From: Sedimentisphaerales bacterium
Lineage (GTDB): Bacteria > Planctomycetota > Phycisphaerae > Sedimentisphaerales > Anaerobacaceae
Assembly (NCBI GenBank): GCA_028277585.1
Contig: JANQFY010000355.1
Coordinates: forward strand, 1 to 64,000
Length of the DNA stretch: 64,000 nucleotides
Direction: 5' to 3'
In this document: positions 8,948 through 18,340 of the stretch, piece by piece
How positions within the stretch are numbered: position 1 is the stretch's first letter
Layout: every line of letters starts with the position of its first letter
Notes under the pieces: generated by a model
What the model saw: only the letters and a program-made list of their open reading frames with translations
What the model was told of the DNA's origin: nothing
Databases searched by the model: none
Position numbers and translations under genes: made by a program

Positions 8948-10012
8948 ATGACACGTCAGTACAAGATCGCCGTCGTCCCCGGTGACGGCATTGGTCACGA
9001 AATCGTCCCGGCCGGCGTCACGGTGCTGGAAGCGGCCGCCGAGACGTTCGGCTTCAGTCTGTCGTTTGAGGAGTTCCCCTACGGGGCGGGCCACTACCAG
9101 GAGACCGGCAGTTTCATGCCGGCCGACGCGCCGGAGAAACTGAGCAAGTTCGACGCCATCTATTTCGGCGCGGTGGGGTTGCCCGACGTGGACGACACCT
9201 TGCCCGCCCGGCTGTTCACCTTCGCGATCCGCAAGTGCTTCGATCAGTATGTGAACTTCCGACCCGCGCGGTTGCTTCCGGGTATCGAGAGTCCCCTACG
9301 GAACAAGACGGCCGATGAGATCGACTTCGTCGTGATCCGCGAGAACACCGAGGGCGAATTCGTTCAGGTCGGTGGTCTCGTTCAGCCCGACGAGGCGAAC
9401 GGCATGGCGATGGACACCAGCGTGTTCACGCGGGCCGGCATCGAGCGGATCGCCCACTACTCGTTCCGCCTGGCGCAGAAGCGCCGCAAGAAGGTGACCA
9501 ACATCACCAAGTCCAACACGCTGATCCATTCGCTGGCGTACTGGGACAGCGTGATCGAGCAGGTCAGCGAAGCCTATCCCGATGTCACGTACAACAAGAT
9601 GTACGTCGACAACGCCTCAGCCAATTTCGTGCTGCACCCCGAATGCTTCGACGTCATCGTGACCACCAACTTCATTGGCGATATCCTCAGCGACCTGGGC
9701 GGGGCGATCATGGGCAGCCTGGGGTTGGGGCCCAGCGGCAATATCAATCCCGAACGCGATTACCCATCGATGTTCGAGCCCATCCACGGCTCGGCGCCGG
9801 ACATTGCGGGGCGCAACATCGCCAACCCGATCGGCGCGATCTGGTCGGGCGCCTTGATGCTCGAACATCTGGGCGAGGCGCAGGCCGCCGAGGCGATCGT
9901 CCGCGCCGTCGAAGAGACCACCCGCCAGGGGCGACACACCAAAGACCTGGGCGGGAAGGCGACGACGACGGAGATCGCTGAGTCGATTGTGAAGAACCTC
10001 AAGACGCTTTGA
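8948..10012 (+). CDS. Tartrate/D-malate-type dehydrogenase
   Basis: 354 residues. ATG 8948 is chosen because the Rossmann-like start MTRQYKIAVVPGDGIGHEIVPAG begins there; the open frame extends upstream without homology. It is an isocitrate/isopropylmalate dehydrogenase-family enzyme: VIRENTEGEF, TKSNTLIHSLAYWD, SNFIGDILSDLGG-like and FEPIHGSAPDIAGRNIANPIGAIWSGALMLEHLG all align with E. coli DmlA (D-malate dehydrogenase) and tartrate dehydrogenase, better than with LeuB. It would oxidise and decarboxylate a 2-hydroxy diacid with NAD+. Its operon partners suggest a sugar-acid route, and the true substrate may be a larger hydroxy acid. Confidence 0.85.
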   Translation: MTRQYKIAVVPGDGIGHEIVPAGVTVLEAAAETFGFSLSFEEFPYGAGHYQETGSFMPADAPEKLSKFDAIYFGAVGLPDVDDTLPARLFTFAIRKCFDQYVNFRPARLLPGIESPLRNKTADEIDFVVIRENTEGEFVQVGGLVQPDEANGMAMDTSVFTRAGIERIAHYSFRLAQKRRKKVTNITKSNTLIHSLAYWDSVIEQVSEAYPDVTYNKMYVDNASANFVLHPECFDVIVTTNFIGDILSDLGGAIMGSLGLGPSGNINPERDYPSMFEPIHGSAPDIAGRNIANPIGAIWSGALMLEHLGEAQAAEAIVRAVEETTRQGRHTKDLGGKATTTEIAESIVKNLKTL

Positions 10013-10018
10013 GAGACC

Positions 10019-10651
10019 ATGTCACGAATCATTGATTTAACTGTGTCAGTCACCGATGGTCAGCGCGGCGTGGCCATCGAGTCGGCCCGCCGGATCGAAA
10101 CGGACGGCTGGAACGCGACGACGCTGCATTTGTATTCGCACAGCGGCACGCACATGGATGCGCCGAAGCACTTCGACGTCAGCGAGCAGACGATCGATAA
10201 GATTCCGCTTCAGCAGTGCATGGGACCGGCCTGGGTGGTAAACCTGGCGCCGATCGAGCCCAGGGCGTTGATCGGCGTCGATGACGTGGCGTCTGTCGCA
10301 GAGCGGATCCAGCCCGGCGATGGCTTGCTCCTGCGCACCGATTGGAGCGGGCGCATCGGCGATCCGTCCTATCGAAACTCATTGCCCCGCGTCAGTCTCG
10401 AACTGGCCCAATGGTGCGTCGAGAAGGGCGTGCGCACGCTCGGGGTCGAGCCTCCGTCGGTCGCCGACGTGAACAATCGCGAAGAATTGACCGCCGTGCA
10501 CCGGGCGCTGCTCGGCGCCGGGATCATCATCGTCGAGGGGCTGACGAACCTGGATCAGATTCGCAACGAGAAGGTGACTTTCATCGCACTGCCCTTGAAA
10601 GTGGCGCGGGGCGACGGCGCCCCGGCTCGCGCCCTGGCTGTCGAAGATTAG
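10019..10651 (+). CDS. Cyclase family metal hydrolase (kynurenine formamidase-like)
   Basis: 210 residues, ATG six bases after the preceding stop. The metal-binding signature H-S-G-T-H-M-D-A-P-K-H (residues 41-51) is the HxGTHxDxPxH motif of the cyclase/kynurenine formamidase family. GVEPPSVADVNN and IIVEGLTNLDQI follow the usual pattern. Members hydrolyse amide or lactone-like bonds using Zn or Mn. No tryptophan-catabolic genes are nearby, so lactone or sugar-acid hydrolysis is a better guess than formamidase activity. It is translationally close to the dehydrogenase, so probably the same transcript. Confidence 0.85.
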   Translation: MSRIIDLTVSVTDGQRGVAIESARRIETDGWNATTLHLYSHSGTHMDAPKHFDVSEQTIDKIPLQQCMGPAWVVNLAPIEPRALIGVDDVASVAERIQPGDGLLLRTDWSGRIGDPSYRNSLPRVSLELAQWCVEKGVRTLGVEPPSVADVNNREELTAVHRALLGAGIIIVEGLTNLDQIRNEKVTFIALPLKVARGDGAPARALAVED

Positions 10652-10833
10652 AAATGGGCTACCTGTCGGGTGAGTGGTGTGGCAGCGTCAAGCGGAGCTT
10701 GGCGATGGTGTCATGCCGGTGCCAAGAACTATCGCCAAGGCTTTCAGCCCGGACACTACCACCCGGCGGCGCTGCAGATTGTCACAACCTGAGTTGAACG
10801 ATGAGCAGGAATACCCGGGAAAGGAACTGACTC

Positions 10834-11889
10834 ATGAAGCAGGACTATTTCCATCGCGTCGCCGCGTTGACGCCCACGAAGATGTGGATCAACAACGTCA
10901 CTCCGAAGGAGGCGCAGATGGCGATCGCCGCCGGTGCGGTGGGGTGCACGCAGAACCCGTCCTATACCTGGAAGATGGTCAACCACGAGACGGGTAAGGA
11001 CCGCGCCCTGGCGCTGCTCGACGAGACACTGGCCGAGAGCGACGACGACAACCAGGTCGAGTGCATCCTGCAACGCAAGCTCGTCAAGGGGATCGCCGAG
11101 GAGTTCATGACCGTTTACGAACGGACGAACGGCGCGCACGGATATGTCAGCATTCAGGGCGATCCGATCCACGAGGAAGACCCGGACGTGATCATCGAGG
11201 AAGGGCGGCGCAATCGCGAGATGAGTCCGAACGTGATGATCAAGATCCCCGCCACCAAGGCGGGGCTGGCCGCGATGGAAACCCTGATAGCCGAGAACAC
11301 GCCGCTCAACGCGACGGAGGTCATGGGCCTGAGCCAGGTCATCGACGTGTGCGAAATGTACGAGAAGATCACCGCCAAGACCGGGACAAGACCCGTGATG
11401 TACTACTCGCTGATAACCGGGATCTACGATGAATGGCTTGCCAAGGAGGTCGCGGCCCAGGGGATCACGATCAGTCCCGACATCCTGTACCAGGCGGGCA
11501 TGGTCATCGCCAAGAAGGTCTATCGCTTCGTTCACGATCGCGGCTACCCGCTCGGCTTCATCGGGGGCGGTGTCCGGGGCCTGCAGCACTTCACCGAGAT
11601 GGTCGGGGGCGACGTGTGCATCACCATGAACTGGCAAGGGCACGCGGACACGCTGCTCGAACTGGACCAGCCGGTCGTGGCGCGTCTGTTCAATCCTGTC
11701 CAGGACCATGTGCTGGACGAGTTGCTGACCAAGGTCCCGGCCTTCCGACAGGCGTACATGGAGAACGGCTTGACGGTGGACGAGTACGAAGAATACGGGC
11801 CGGTCGAGTACTTCCGGGACATGTTCGTCAGCGCCTGGGAGAACACGCTGAAGCTGATCAAAGAACGCCGCGCCGCGCCGGCGTCCTGA
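10834..11889 (+). CDS. Transaldolase family protein
   Basis: 351 residues. The TIM-barrel transaldolase pattern is clear: TKMWINNVTPKEAQMAIAAG, CTQNPS, then NVMIKIPATKAG, whose lysine after MI is the expected Schiff-base residue, and PLNATEVMGLSQV in place of the usual NVTLIFS. At 351 residues it is longer than short TalC-type enzymes (~215). It may act as an aldolase on a keto sugar rather than in the pentose phosphate pathway, because no transketolase is present. A 182-bp gap separates it from the cyclase gene, but strand and context suggest the same unit. Confidence 0.75.
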   Translation: MKQDYFHRVAALTPTKMWINNVTPKEAQMAIAAGAVGCTQNPSYTWKMVNHETGKDRALALLDETLAESDDDNQVECILQRKLVKGIAEEFMTVYERTNGAHGYVSIQGDPIHEEDPDVIIEEGRRNREMSPNVMIKIPATKAGLAAMETLIAENTPLNATEVMGLSQVIDVCEMYEKITAKTGTRPVMYYSLITGIYDEWLAKEVAAQGITISPDILYQAGMVIAKKVYRFVHDRGYPLGFIGGGVRGLQHFTEMVGGDVCITMNWQGHADTLLELDQPVVARLFNPVQDHVLDELLTKVPAFRQAYMENGLTVDEYEEYGPVEYFRDMFVSAWENTLKLIKERRAAPAS

Positions 11890-11924
11890 GAAGCCATGGC
11901 CTCCGGGAAAAGGGGATTGACGAT

Positions 11925-13367
11925 ATGAGCGCAACGGGCCGCGGTATGACTCACCAACGCTTCATCCTCATCGGTATTCTGTTCTTCCACAGCGTCAACA
12001 CCTACATGGACCGCGCGTGCATCGCCTCGGCGGTTGACTACATCAAGAAGGACCTCTCCATCTCCGGCGAAGTGATGGGGCTGGTGCTGGGCATTTTCGC
12101 GGTGGGCTACGCGTTGTTCCAGGTCCCTTCGGGCTGGATCGCCGACAAGCTCGGGCCGCGAAAGGCCCTGACGATTGTCGTCTCTGTCTGGAGTTGCTTC
12201 ACTGCTTTGACGGGCGCCGCCCGCAATGCGGCTCAGATGCTGATCTTGAGATTCCTCTTCGGGGTCGGCGAAGCCGGCGCGTTTCCCGGTGCGACGCAGG
12301 CGTTCTTCCGGTGGTTGCCCGTCAAGGACCGGGGTCTCGCCCACGGGATCAACTTCTCAGGCTCGCGCCTGGGCGCCGCGTTCTCGCTCTTCTTGATGCC
12401 CTGGCTGATCGTGCAGATCGGGTGGCGCTGGACGTTCGCGGTCAACGGGTTGATCGGGATCATCTGGGCGACGGTCTGGCTGCTCTGGTTCCGCGACAAT
12501 CCGAAGGACAATCCCAAGGTCAGCGAGGCCGAACTCGACTACATCGAGAGAGGGCGCGCCAGCGAGTTCACCGCGACGGTGAAAGCCTCGTTCGCCGAGG
12601 TGTTCACCTCGCTGAATATGTCGCTGGCGATGGTGCAGTACTTCGCGAGCAACGTGACGTTCTTCATCAGCCTGACCTGGCTGCCTTCCTACCTGAAGGA
12701 CCAATGGCCCGACGATCCGCGCGCGGTCTACTTCTCCGCGGCGCCGCTGATCTTCGCCGCGTTCGCCAATTGGGTCGCCGGGACGATGGTGACGCAGTTG
12801 TTCCAAAGAGGCTACCACGTTGGCTCACGCCGAGTCACCGCTATCGTAGGCTTCTCGCTGGGCGTCGTCGGTCTGCTCCTGGCGACCCAGACGGAGAATC
12901 TCTATTTGTTCGTTCTGTGGTTCAGTGTCGCGACCTTCGGGGTCGATATGACGTTGAGCCCCAGTTGGGCGTTCTGCAACGATATCGGCGGGGCGAACTC
13001 CGGCGCGGTCTCCGGCTCGATGAACATGGTGGGCAATATCGGCGCGGCGCTGAGCGCTATCTTGTTCCCGTTCTTCCAGGATGATGTGACGGGCAGCGCC
13101 AATTCGTTCTTCCTGCTGGCGGCCGGGCTGAACTTCGGCGCGATCGTCATGTGGTGCTTCATGAATCCGAATCGTCTCTCGGATAAGCAGCTCTCCCCGG
13201 CGGCGATTCGCCAGCGGTTCATCGCCATGCTGACGGGGCTGATCATCCTGACGCTGGGCGCGGTGGGTCTGAAGATCTATCTGGGCCAGCGGAAGGCCCG
13301 GCTCAAGGCGCAGGCCGAGGCTGTTCAGGTCGATCCCAACGCTCCGACCGATCCGAATCAACTCTAG
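11925..13367 (+). CDS. MFS transporter, anion:cation symporter (sugar-acid) type
   Basis: 480 residues from ATG 11925, with GGGAAAAGGGG upstream; the frame is open much further 5' but without coding character. The start FILIGILFFHSVNTYMDRACIASA, the GWIADKLGPRKALT loop-2/3 signature and RFLFGVGEAGAFPGATQAFFRWLP match the ACS family, which includes hexuronate, glucarate and galactarate carriers. Twelve membrane segments are expected; a hydrophilic tail follows the last helix (about residue 455). It lies 35 bp after the transaldolase gene and 18 bp before a Gfo/Idh/MocA gene. It is the likely importer of the sugar acid handled by this operon. Confidence 0.9.
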   Translation: MSATGRGMTHQRFILIGILFFHSVNTYMDRACIASAVDYIKKDLSISGEVMGLVLGIFAVGYALFQVPSGWIADKLGPRKALTIVVSVWSCFTALTGAARNAAQMLILRFLFGVGEAGAFPGATQAFFRWLPVKDRGLAHGINFSGSRLGAAFSLFLMPWLIVQIGWRWTFAVNGLIGIIWATVWLLWFRDNPKDNPKVSEAELDYIERGRASEFTATVKASFAEVFTSLNMSLAMVQYFASNVTFFISLTWLPSYLKDQWPDDPRAVYFSAAPLIFAAFANWVAGTMVTQLFQRGYHVGSRRVTAIVGFSLGVVGLLLATQTENLYLFVLWFSVATFGVDMTLSPSWAFCNDIGGANSGAVSGSMNMVGNIGAALSAILFPFFQDDVTGSANSFFLLAAGLNFGAIVMWCFMNPNRLSDKQLSPAAIRQRFIAMLTGLIILTLGAVGLKIYLGQRKARLKAQAEAVQVDPNAPTDPNQL

Positions 13368-13385
13368 CAAGACCGAGGAACACCG

Positions 13386-14420
13386 ATGGCACAATTCAAA
13401 GGCGTATGCGTCGGAGCCGGGTACTTCAGTCACTTCCAGTACGAGGCCTGGCAGCGCATCGATGAGGTGACGATCACCGCGATGTGCAATCGCAATCCCG
13501 AGCGGGCGCGGAAGATCATGGATCAGTACGACGTGCCCGCGCACTACACCGATTACCGCGAGATGCTGGAGAAGGAGAAGCCGGACTTCGTCGACATCAT
13601 CACGCCGCCCGCGACGCATCTGGAGATGTGCCAGGTCGCGGCCGATTTGGGGATCCACGTGATCTGTCAGAAGCCCTTGGCGCCGACCTTCGACGAGGCC
13701 AAACAGATCGTCGCGGCCACCGAGCGGGCGGGCGTTCGCTTCATGGTGCACGAAAACTGGCGGTTCCAGCCCTGGTACCGCGAGATCAAGCGCCTACTCG
13801 ACGACGGCGCGATCGGCGAGAAGATCCACGTCATGAGCTTTCGCTCGCGGATGGGCGATGGCTGGGGCCAGGATGCTTATCTCGGACGCCAGCCCTATTT
13901 TCGCGAGTACCCCCATCTGCTCGTCTATGAGAACGGGGTGCACTTCATCGACACGTACCGCTACCTGGCGGGCGAGGTCAAGAGCGTCTATGCGGTGCTC
14001 AAGAAGCTCAATCCCGTCATCGCGGGCGAAGACTTCGGGGTGGTGGTCTTCAACTTCGCCTCCGGCGCGACGGGGCTGTGGGACGCCAACCGCTATAACG
14101 AGAGCAATTTCGCGAATCCGCGCTACACGTTCGGGGAGTTCCTCGTCGATGGGGATGGCGGTTCGATCCGGCTCTACAGCGATGGGCGTCTGACGATACA
14201 GAAGCTGGGGCAGTGCGAGACTGAGCACGAGTACCCGCATGAGAACCGCAACTTCTCAGGGGACTGCTGCTACACGACCCAGCGTCATTTCATCGATCGG
14301 ATGCTCGACGGCGCGCCGTTCGAGACGCATGGCCCCGACTACCTGCGGACGCTGGCCGTTCAGGATGCGGTCTACCGTTCAGCCGAGGCGGGGACACCGG
14401 TGGCAATCGAGGTATCGTAG
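13386..14420 (+). CDS. Gfo/Idh/MocA family oxidoreductase (cytoplasmic)
   Basis: 344 residues. The N-terminal Rossmann fold begins FKGVCVGAGYFSHFQYEAWQR. PDFVDIITPPATH and HVICQKPLAPTFDEAKQIV give the family's (E/Q)KP motif, here QKP instead of the usual EKP, with the conserved catalytic lysine. The C-terminal beta-sheet domain is complete. The protein probably oxidises a sugar or sugar-acid hydroxyl with NAD(P). It is the last gene of the co-directional run; the next gene converges from the other strand 41 bp away. Confidence 0.88.
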   Translation: MAQFKGVCVGAGYFSHFQYEAWQRIDEVTITAMCNRNPERARKIMDQYDVPAHYTDYREMLEKEKPDFVDIITPPATHLEMCQVAADLGIHVICQKPLAPTFDEAKQIVAATERAGVRFMVHENWRFQPWYREIKRLLDDGAIGEKIHVMSFRSRMGDGWGQDAYLGRQPYFREYPHLLVYENGVHFIDTYRYLAGEVKSVYAVLKKLNPVIAGEDFGVVVFNFASGATGLWDANRYNESNFANPRYTFGEFLVDGDGGSIRLYSDGRLTIQKLGQCETEHEYPHENRNFSGDCCYTTQRHFIDRMLDGAPFETHGPDYLRTLAVQDAVYRSAEAGTPVAIEVS

Positions 14421-14460
14421 TCGCCCGGCCCGACTCGGGGCCGATCCCCTCTGACTGCGG

Positions 14461-15342
14461 TCAATCCGCCTGCCGGTGTCCGAAGACGGCGTGGCGGTTC
14501 CTCAGGATGTAGAGGATGACATCGGCGCGACTGACGACACCCACCACACGCCCGTCGCGCAAGATCGGGACTCGGCGGAAGGGGCTGTGAGCGAGGCACT
14601 CGCAGATCGTCGGTACGGTGGTGTCGTGGTCGAGACTGACGACGTCCCGGGTCATGTAGTCCTCGACCTTCCCCGGCTCGATCGCGGCGTCGTGGAGGAG
14701 TCTGAGCACGTCCTTTTCCGAGATGATGCCCTGGAGCGTCATGGAGCGGTCCACGACGGGTAATCCGGTGATGCTGCGCGTCGCGAGGATGTGCATCGCG
14801 TCGTATACGGGTGTCTCGGGTTGGACGGTCAGCAGACCACAGGCCATGATATCGGAGGCGATGGGGATCTTCGGATATCCCGCCATCGCTTCGGGTCGGA
14901 ATCGGTCCTGGTAGGCGCGAATGAAGTCCGCGCGGCTGATAGCGCCCGCCAGACGACCCTCGTAGAGGATCGGTGCGCTGCGGAAATCGTTCTGCACGAG
15001 GCAATCGCTGATATCGGTCAGCTCGTCTTCGACGTCGAAGCAGATGATGTCCCTGGTCATGTAATCCTCGACCAGGCCGGGCAGGAATTGTCGGGCGCTC
15101 AGCAGGCGGAGGATGTCTTTCTCGGCGACCATGCCCACCACGTTTTTATCGCGGACGACGGGCAGACAATTGACCTTCTCCTGGACCAGGATGCGGATGG
15201 CCTCGTACACCGGTTGCGACGGCGCAACGGTGGCGACGCCGAACCGGGCGATGTCGCGGGCCTTGCGGGGTGCATCGGCCTCCAGGACGGCGGCGGCCGA
15301 TCGGCCTTGCCCCTGCGATTCCGGGAAGTCTTTCTTCACCAT
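14461..15342 (-). CDS. Protein with four CBS domains
   Basis: 293 residues made almost entirely of two Bateman modules. The repeated patterns are VYEAIRILVQEKVNCLPVV, VGMVAEKDILRLL and VEDYMTRDII, followed by VYDAMHILATRSITGLPVV, GIISEKDVLRLL and VEDYMTRDVV. No catalytic or membrane domain is attached, so it is probably a free-standing adenosine-nucleotide sensor. It resembles the two-CBS protein at 46352-46738 (shared EKDVLRLL, YMT, RRVPILRDG) and both may descend from one duplicated unit. The response-regulator gene lies 92 bp upstream on the same strand. Confidence 0.9.
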   Translation of the reverse strand: MVKKDFPESQGQGRSAAAVLEADAPRKARDIARFGVATVAPSQPVYEAIRILVQEKVNCLPVVRDKNVVGMVAEKDILRLLSARQFLPGLVEDYMTRDIICFDVEDELTDISDCLVQNDFRSAPILYEGRLAGAISRADFIRAYQDRFRPEAMAGYPKIPIASDIMACGLLTVQPETPVYDAMHILATRSITGLPVVDRSMTLQGIISEKDVLRLLHDAAIEPGKVEDYMTRDVVSLDHDTTVPTICECLAHSPFRRVPILRDGRVVGVVSRADVILYILRNRHAVFGHRQAD

Positions 15343-15434
15343 GACGCTGCTCCCAAATCTCTTCCTGCCGACGCTTGCCTCTGACGGTGCGCCGGCCTGG
15401 TCTCTCCGACCAGACGCCTTTCGGCTCCTGGCGA

Positions 15435-15836
15435 TCAGTTATCCAGCACCTGTCTGATTCGTGTCCCAAGCTCTGCGAGATTGAAGGGCTTGGTGATATA
15501 GTCGCTGACGTTGTAGGCGGAGGCCTTGAGGACGTCGTCGGCCTCCGAGCATCCGGTGCACATGATCACGGGAATGTCCTTCGTCTCGGGCGTCTTCCTG
15601 AGCTCCGCGAGCATTTCGTGGCCGTCCATGACGGGCATCATCGTGTCGAGCAGGATCAGGTCGGGTTGCTCCTGGAGCGCCTTGTCCAGCCCTTCCTGGC
15701 CGTTGTTGGCGGCCAGGATCTCCCACCCGCTGGCTCCCAGCCGATGTCGAATGATCTCGATCATCTCACGTTGATCGTCGACGACAAGTATGCGGGCACG
15801 CTTGGTCTTCGTCTTCGGTTTGCTCAGTCCCAGCAT
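15435..15836 (-). CDS. Single-domain response regulator (CheY-like)
   Basis: 133 residues with only a receiver domain. ILVVDDQ gives the acidic pocket, LILLDTMMPVMDG holds the phospho-acceptor Asp, and the Thr/Ser position and YITKPF supply the switch and conserved lysine. A basic tail (KPKTKTKRA) precedes the domain. There is no output domain, so it must signal by protein contact. The nearest histidine kinase is 7 kb away (22733) and no pairing can be inferred. It is followed on the same strand by the four-CBS gene. Confidence 0.9.
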   Translation of the reverse strand: MLGLSKPKTKTKRARILVVDDQREMIEIIRHRLGASGWEILAANNGQEGLDKALQEQPDLILLDTMMPVMDGHEMLAELRKTPETKDIPVIMCTGCSEADDVLKASAYNVSDYITKPFNLAELGTRIRQVLDN

Positions 15837-16140
15837 CGTGCGTACCTTTCCAGACTCGGCAACAGCTTGTCAGACGCCCAGGTTCGTCCGCCGTTCGTGC
15901 TATGGGATGGCACTTGCTGACATCACCCCCCGGCCCGGCGGAGGCAGGCGTATGAGTTGCCGTTCCAGCCCCAATTGTTCTCGATATCGGCCGGTGCACG
16001 CCGCGTCATAGACAAATTCCCCAAGATGAATAGGAAACGGCTCTGACAGTGGAAACAGGGGTGACTGTCTTTGTGGGAACCGAGGAGGGGTCCCATAAGA
16101 AATCACTGAGGCCTTCGGCGTGTCACGCGGGCCGCGGTCC
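15837..16140. other. Intergenic region, nothing recognisable
   Basis: These 304 bases lie between the response-regulator gene and a lipoprotein gene, both on the minus strand. I see no supported gene, strong promoter or repeat in them. Confidence 0.5.
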
Positions 16141-16953
16141 CTACGGGGTCATGGGCAGGTTGACGCGGACCTTGACGGTGACAACGTCGTTGACGACGAC
16201 GACCTGGATGCGCCCCTGATCGAGGCTGATGTGGTCGAAGGGCGCGCCGCGGGGGTCGGTGAGGTCACGGGCCAGGCCGGGGGAGCGGCGCAGGGCCGTC
16301 AGGACGCCCTCGAAGGTCTGGTTCATCATCCATCCGGCCAGCGTTACCAGTTCGTCGGCGTGGACGGATTGGTCCTCGTTGTGGGTCAGGTCCCGCACGT
16401 CTTGCTGGAACCGCCCGGCGAGCCACTGGACAATCGCGATCTGGCGAGCCTCCTCGGTGGCGTAGGGGGTGGTCCGGATCGCCTGGTCCAGAACGAGCTG
16501 TGCGTCGAAGTACAGTCCTTTGCGGCGGTCGAACAGATGCAGGACCGCGTCGATGGCCCCGTTGGCTGCGTTCTCGTCGCTGTAGAAGAAGTATTTGCGC
16601 CCCGCGGCCATGCGGCGTTCGTCGAACGCGATCAGGTTGACCCAGGTCTTGAGCTTGTCGGCGCTGCGGCCGGAGAGGGCGACCATCCGGTCGCTCTGGC
16701 TGAGCAGTTGCATGTCGATGGCTTCGGGGGCGAACTGATACTCGGGCGATTCGGTCAGCGCCAGGACGTCGAGTGTGTTGCTGCCCATCAGGTGACTCTG
16801 GCGGTAGGGGGTGGCCAGGCGGGTCGCCGAGAAGTCCTCGCCCAGGCCCGCACAACCGGTGAAAGAAAAAAGGCCGGCCAGAGCCAGAAGACAGAGCGGC
16901 GCAAGCCTGGTCGAACTCGTGCTCTCTGCCATCAGCCGTCTTCTGGCTCTCAT
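16141..16953 (-). CDS. Predicted lipoprotein of unknown function
   Basis: 270 residues. An N-terminal basic stretch, a hydrophobic segment and the lipobox LFSFTGCAG mark a type II signal peptide. The mature part is soluble and mixed alpha/beta, with no family I recognise. An alternative start is ATG 16932 (MAESTSS), seven codons in; I keep the first ATG because GGAG lies nine bases upstream. It lies downstream of ilvC on the same strand (57 bp apart) and could be cotranscribed, though no functional link is evident. Confidence 0.7.
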   Translation of the reverse strand: MRARRRLMAESTSSTRLAPLCLLALAGLFSFTGCAGLGEDFSATRLATPYRQSHLMGSNTLDVLALTESPEYQFAPEAIDMQLLSQSDRMVALSGRSADKLKTWVNLIAFDERRMAAGRKYFFYSDENAANGAIDAVLHLFDRRKGLYFDAQLVLDQAIRTTPYATEEARQIAIVQWLAGRFQQDVRDLTHNEDQSVHADELVTLAGWMMNQTFEGVLTALRRSPGLARDLTDPRGAPFDHISLDQGRIQVVVVNDVVTVKVRVNLPMTP

Positions 16954-17010
16954 GCCGGCGCTCCAACTGCGTTCGTTAAGGGACAGGCAGTTGGCGGGGC
17001 GTCGACTGGA

Positions 17011-18015
17011 TCAGACTTCCTTGGAATCGATCCACTTCATCATTTTTCGCAGCGTGCGACCCACGTCTTCCAACTGGCTGCCATGGTCTTTGTCGTACAA
17101 TTCGTTGAACTTCTTGAGTCCGCCCTGGAACTCACCGACCCATTCCTTGGCGAATTCGCCCGCGGTGATCTCGTCGAGGATCTTCTTCATCTCGGCCTTG
17201 GTCTCGTCGGTGATGATCCGCGGCCCGCGGCTCAGATCGCCGTACTCGGCCGTGTTGCTGATGCTGTACCGCATGTAGCTCAGGCCGCCCTCGTACATCA
17301 GGTCCACGATCAGTTTGACCTCATGCATACACTCAAAATAGGCGATTTCCGGCTGGTACCCGGCGGCGACGAGGGTCTCGAAGCCGGCCTTGATCAGGGC
17401 CGAGAGGCCGCCGCAGAGAACGACCTGCTCGCCGAAGAGGTCCGTCTCGGTCTCCTCTTTATAGGTCGTTTCGATGATGCCCGCGCGGGCCCCGCCGATG
17501 CCGTTGGCCCAGGCCAGGGCGGTCTGCTTGGCGTCGCCGGTCGCGTCGCGCTCGACGGCGATCAGGCAGGGCACGCCGCCGCCCTTAACGTATTCGCTGC
17601 GGACCAGATGGCCCGGCCCCTTGGGAGCGATCATGACGATATTGCAGTCCTCCGGCGGGACGATGTACTTGAAGTGGATGTTGAACCCGTGGCAAAAGCC
17701 CAGCGTCTGGCCCGCCTTGAGGTTCGGCGCGATCTGGCTCTCGTAGACCTTCGCCTGGATCTCGTCGGGCAGCGTTACGATGATCAGCGTCGCCCCGTCA
17801 ATGGCCGTGGCGATATCGCTCGGCGCGAACCCGTGCTCGGTCGCCAGCTTGAAGTTGTCGGTCCCTTCCAGCTCGGCGACCGCCACCTCGACACCGCTGT
17901 CCCGCAGATTCTGGCTGTGGGCGTGGCCCTGGCTGCCGTAACCGACGACCGCCACCTTCTTGCCCTGCAGCGGCGTGATCGGAGCGTCCTGTTCGTAATA
18001 GATCGTTGCTGCCAT
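17011..18015 (-). CDS. ilvC: Ketol-acid reductoisomerase
   Basis: 334 residues, the usual length of class I enzymes. It converts acetolactate or acetohydroxybutyrate to the dihydroxy acid with NADPH and Mg2+ in branched-chain amino acid synthesis. Visible landmarks are the Rossmann motif [35 protein letters not shown], the metal-site segment [10 protein letters not shown] and the helix [27 protein letters not shown] lies upstream of the ATG and a near-consensus promoter at 18089-18117. No ilvB, ilvN, ilvD or leu gene is adjacent, so this gene stands apart from the rest of its pathway. Confidence 0.97.
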   Translation of the reverse strand: MAATIYYEQDAPITPLQGKKVAVVGYGSQGHAHSQNLRDSGVEVAVAELEGTDNFKLATEHGFAPSDIATAIDGATLIIVTLPDEIQAKVYESQIAPNLKAGQTLGFCHGFNIHFKYIVPPEDCNIVMIAPKGPGHLVRSEYVKGGGVPCLIAVERDATGDAKQTALAWANGIGGARAGIIETTYKEETETDLFGEQVVLCGGLSALIKAGFETLVAAGYQPEIAYFECMHEVKLIVDLMYEGGLSYMRYSISNTAEYGDLSRGPRIITDETKAEMKKILDEITAGEFAKEWVGEFQGGLKKFNELYDKDHGSQLEDVGRTLRKMMKWIDSKEV

Positions 18016-18088
18016 TGTGTTGTTCTCCTTCCTATATCAAATAGGCATCGAATGCGAATGCCGGAATCTCACCGACCTAAACCGGGCA

Positions 18089-18117
18089 ATTATACCGACC
18101 AAACCCCAGTTTTACAA
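18089..18117 (-). promoter_or_regulatory. Sigma-70-type promoter of ilvC
   Basis: On the minus strand TTGTAA (18112-18117), a 17-bp spacer and TATAAT (18089-18094) give a near-consensus vegetative promoter about 75 bases before the ilvC start codon. Confidence 0.8.
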
Positions 18118-18340
18118 TTCCCAGTTTGCCAGCCGGGCCAGGTTTCTGAGTCCCCCGTTTCCCGGCTCCCGGCCGCGCCGACGCTTGACAGACCGCCCGC
18201 ACCCGGTCAGAATCGACTCAGAACGAGCCCGCGGGTCGCCGGCGCAAGAGGATGGAGAGGCGCCGCTGTGGCTTACCGCGGGGCGAAATGACGGGGAACG
18301 GACGTGATCCTTGCGGGCCATCCGAGCCGGGAGAATCCAC

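Noticed and set aside
8948-10012. Assignment as LeuB
   Set aside because: The motifs ENTEGEF, TKSNTLIHSLAYWD and the NPERDYPSMFEPIHGSAPDI region fit the tartrate/D-malate group better, and no leu genes adjoin.
8948-14420. Anhydro-L-galactose catabolic operon
   Set aside because: It lacks the expected aldehyde dehydrogenase, cycloisomerase and KDGal kinase or aldolase genes.
16120-18291. A 723-codon plus-strand open frame
   Set aside because: It lies opposite ilvC and a lipoprotein gene and reflects their codon bias; it shows no domain or start signal of its own.
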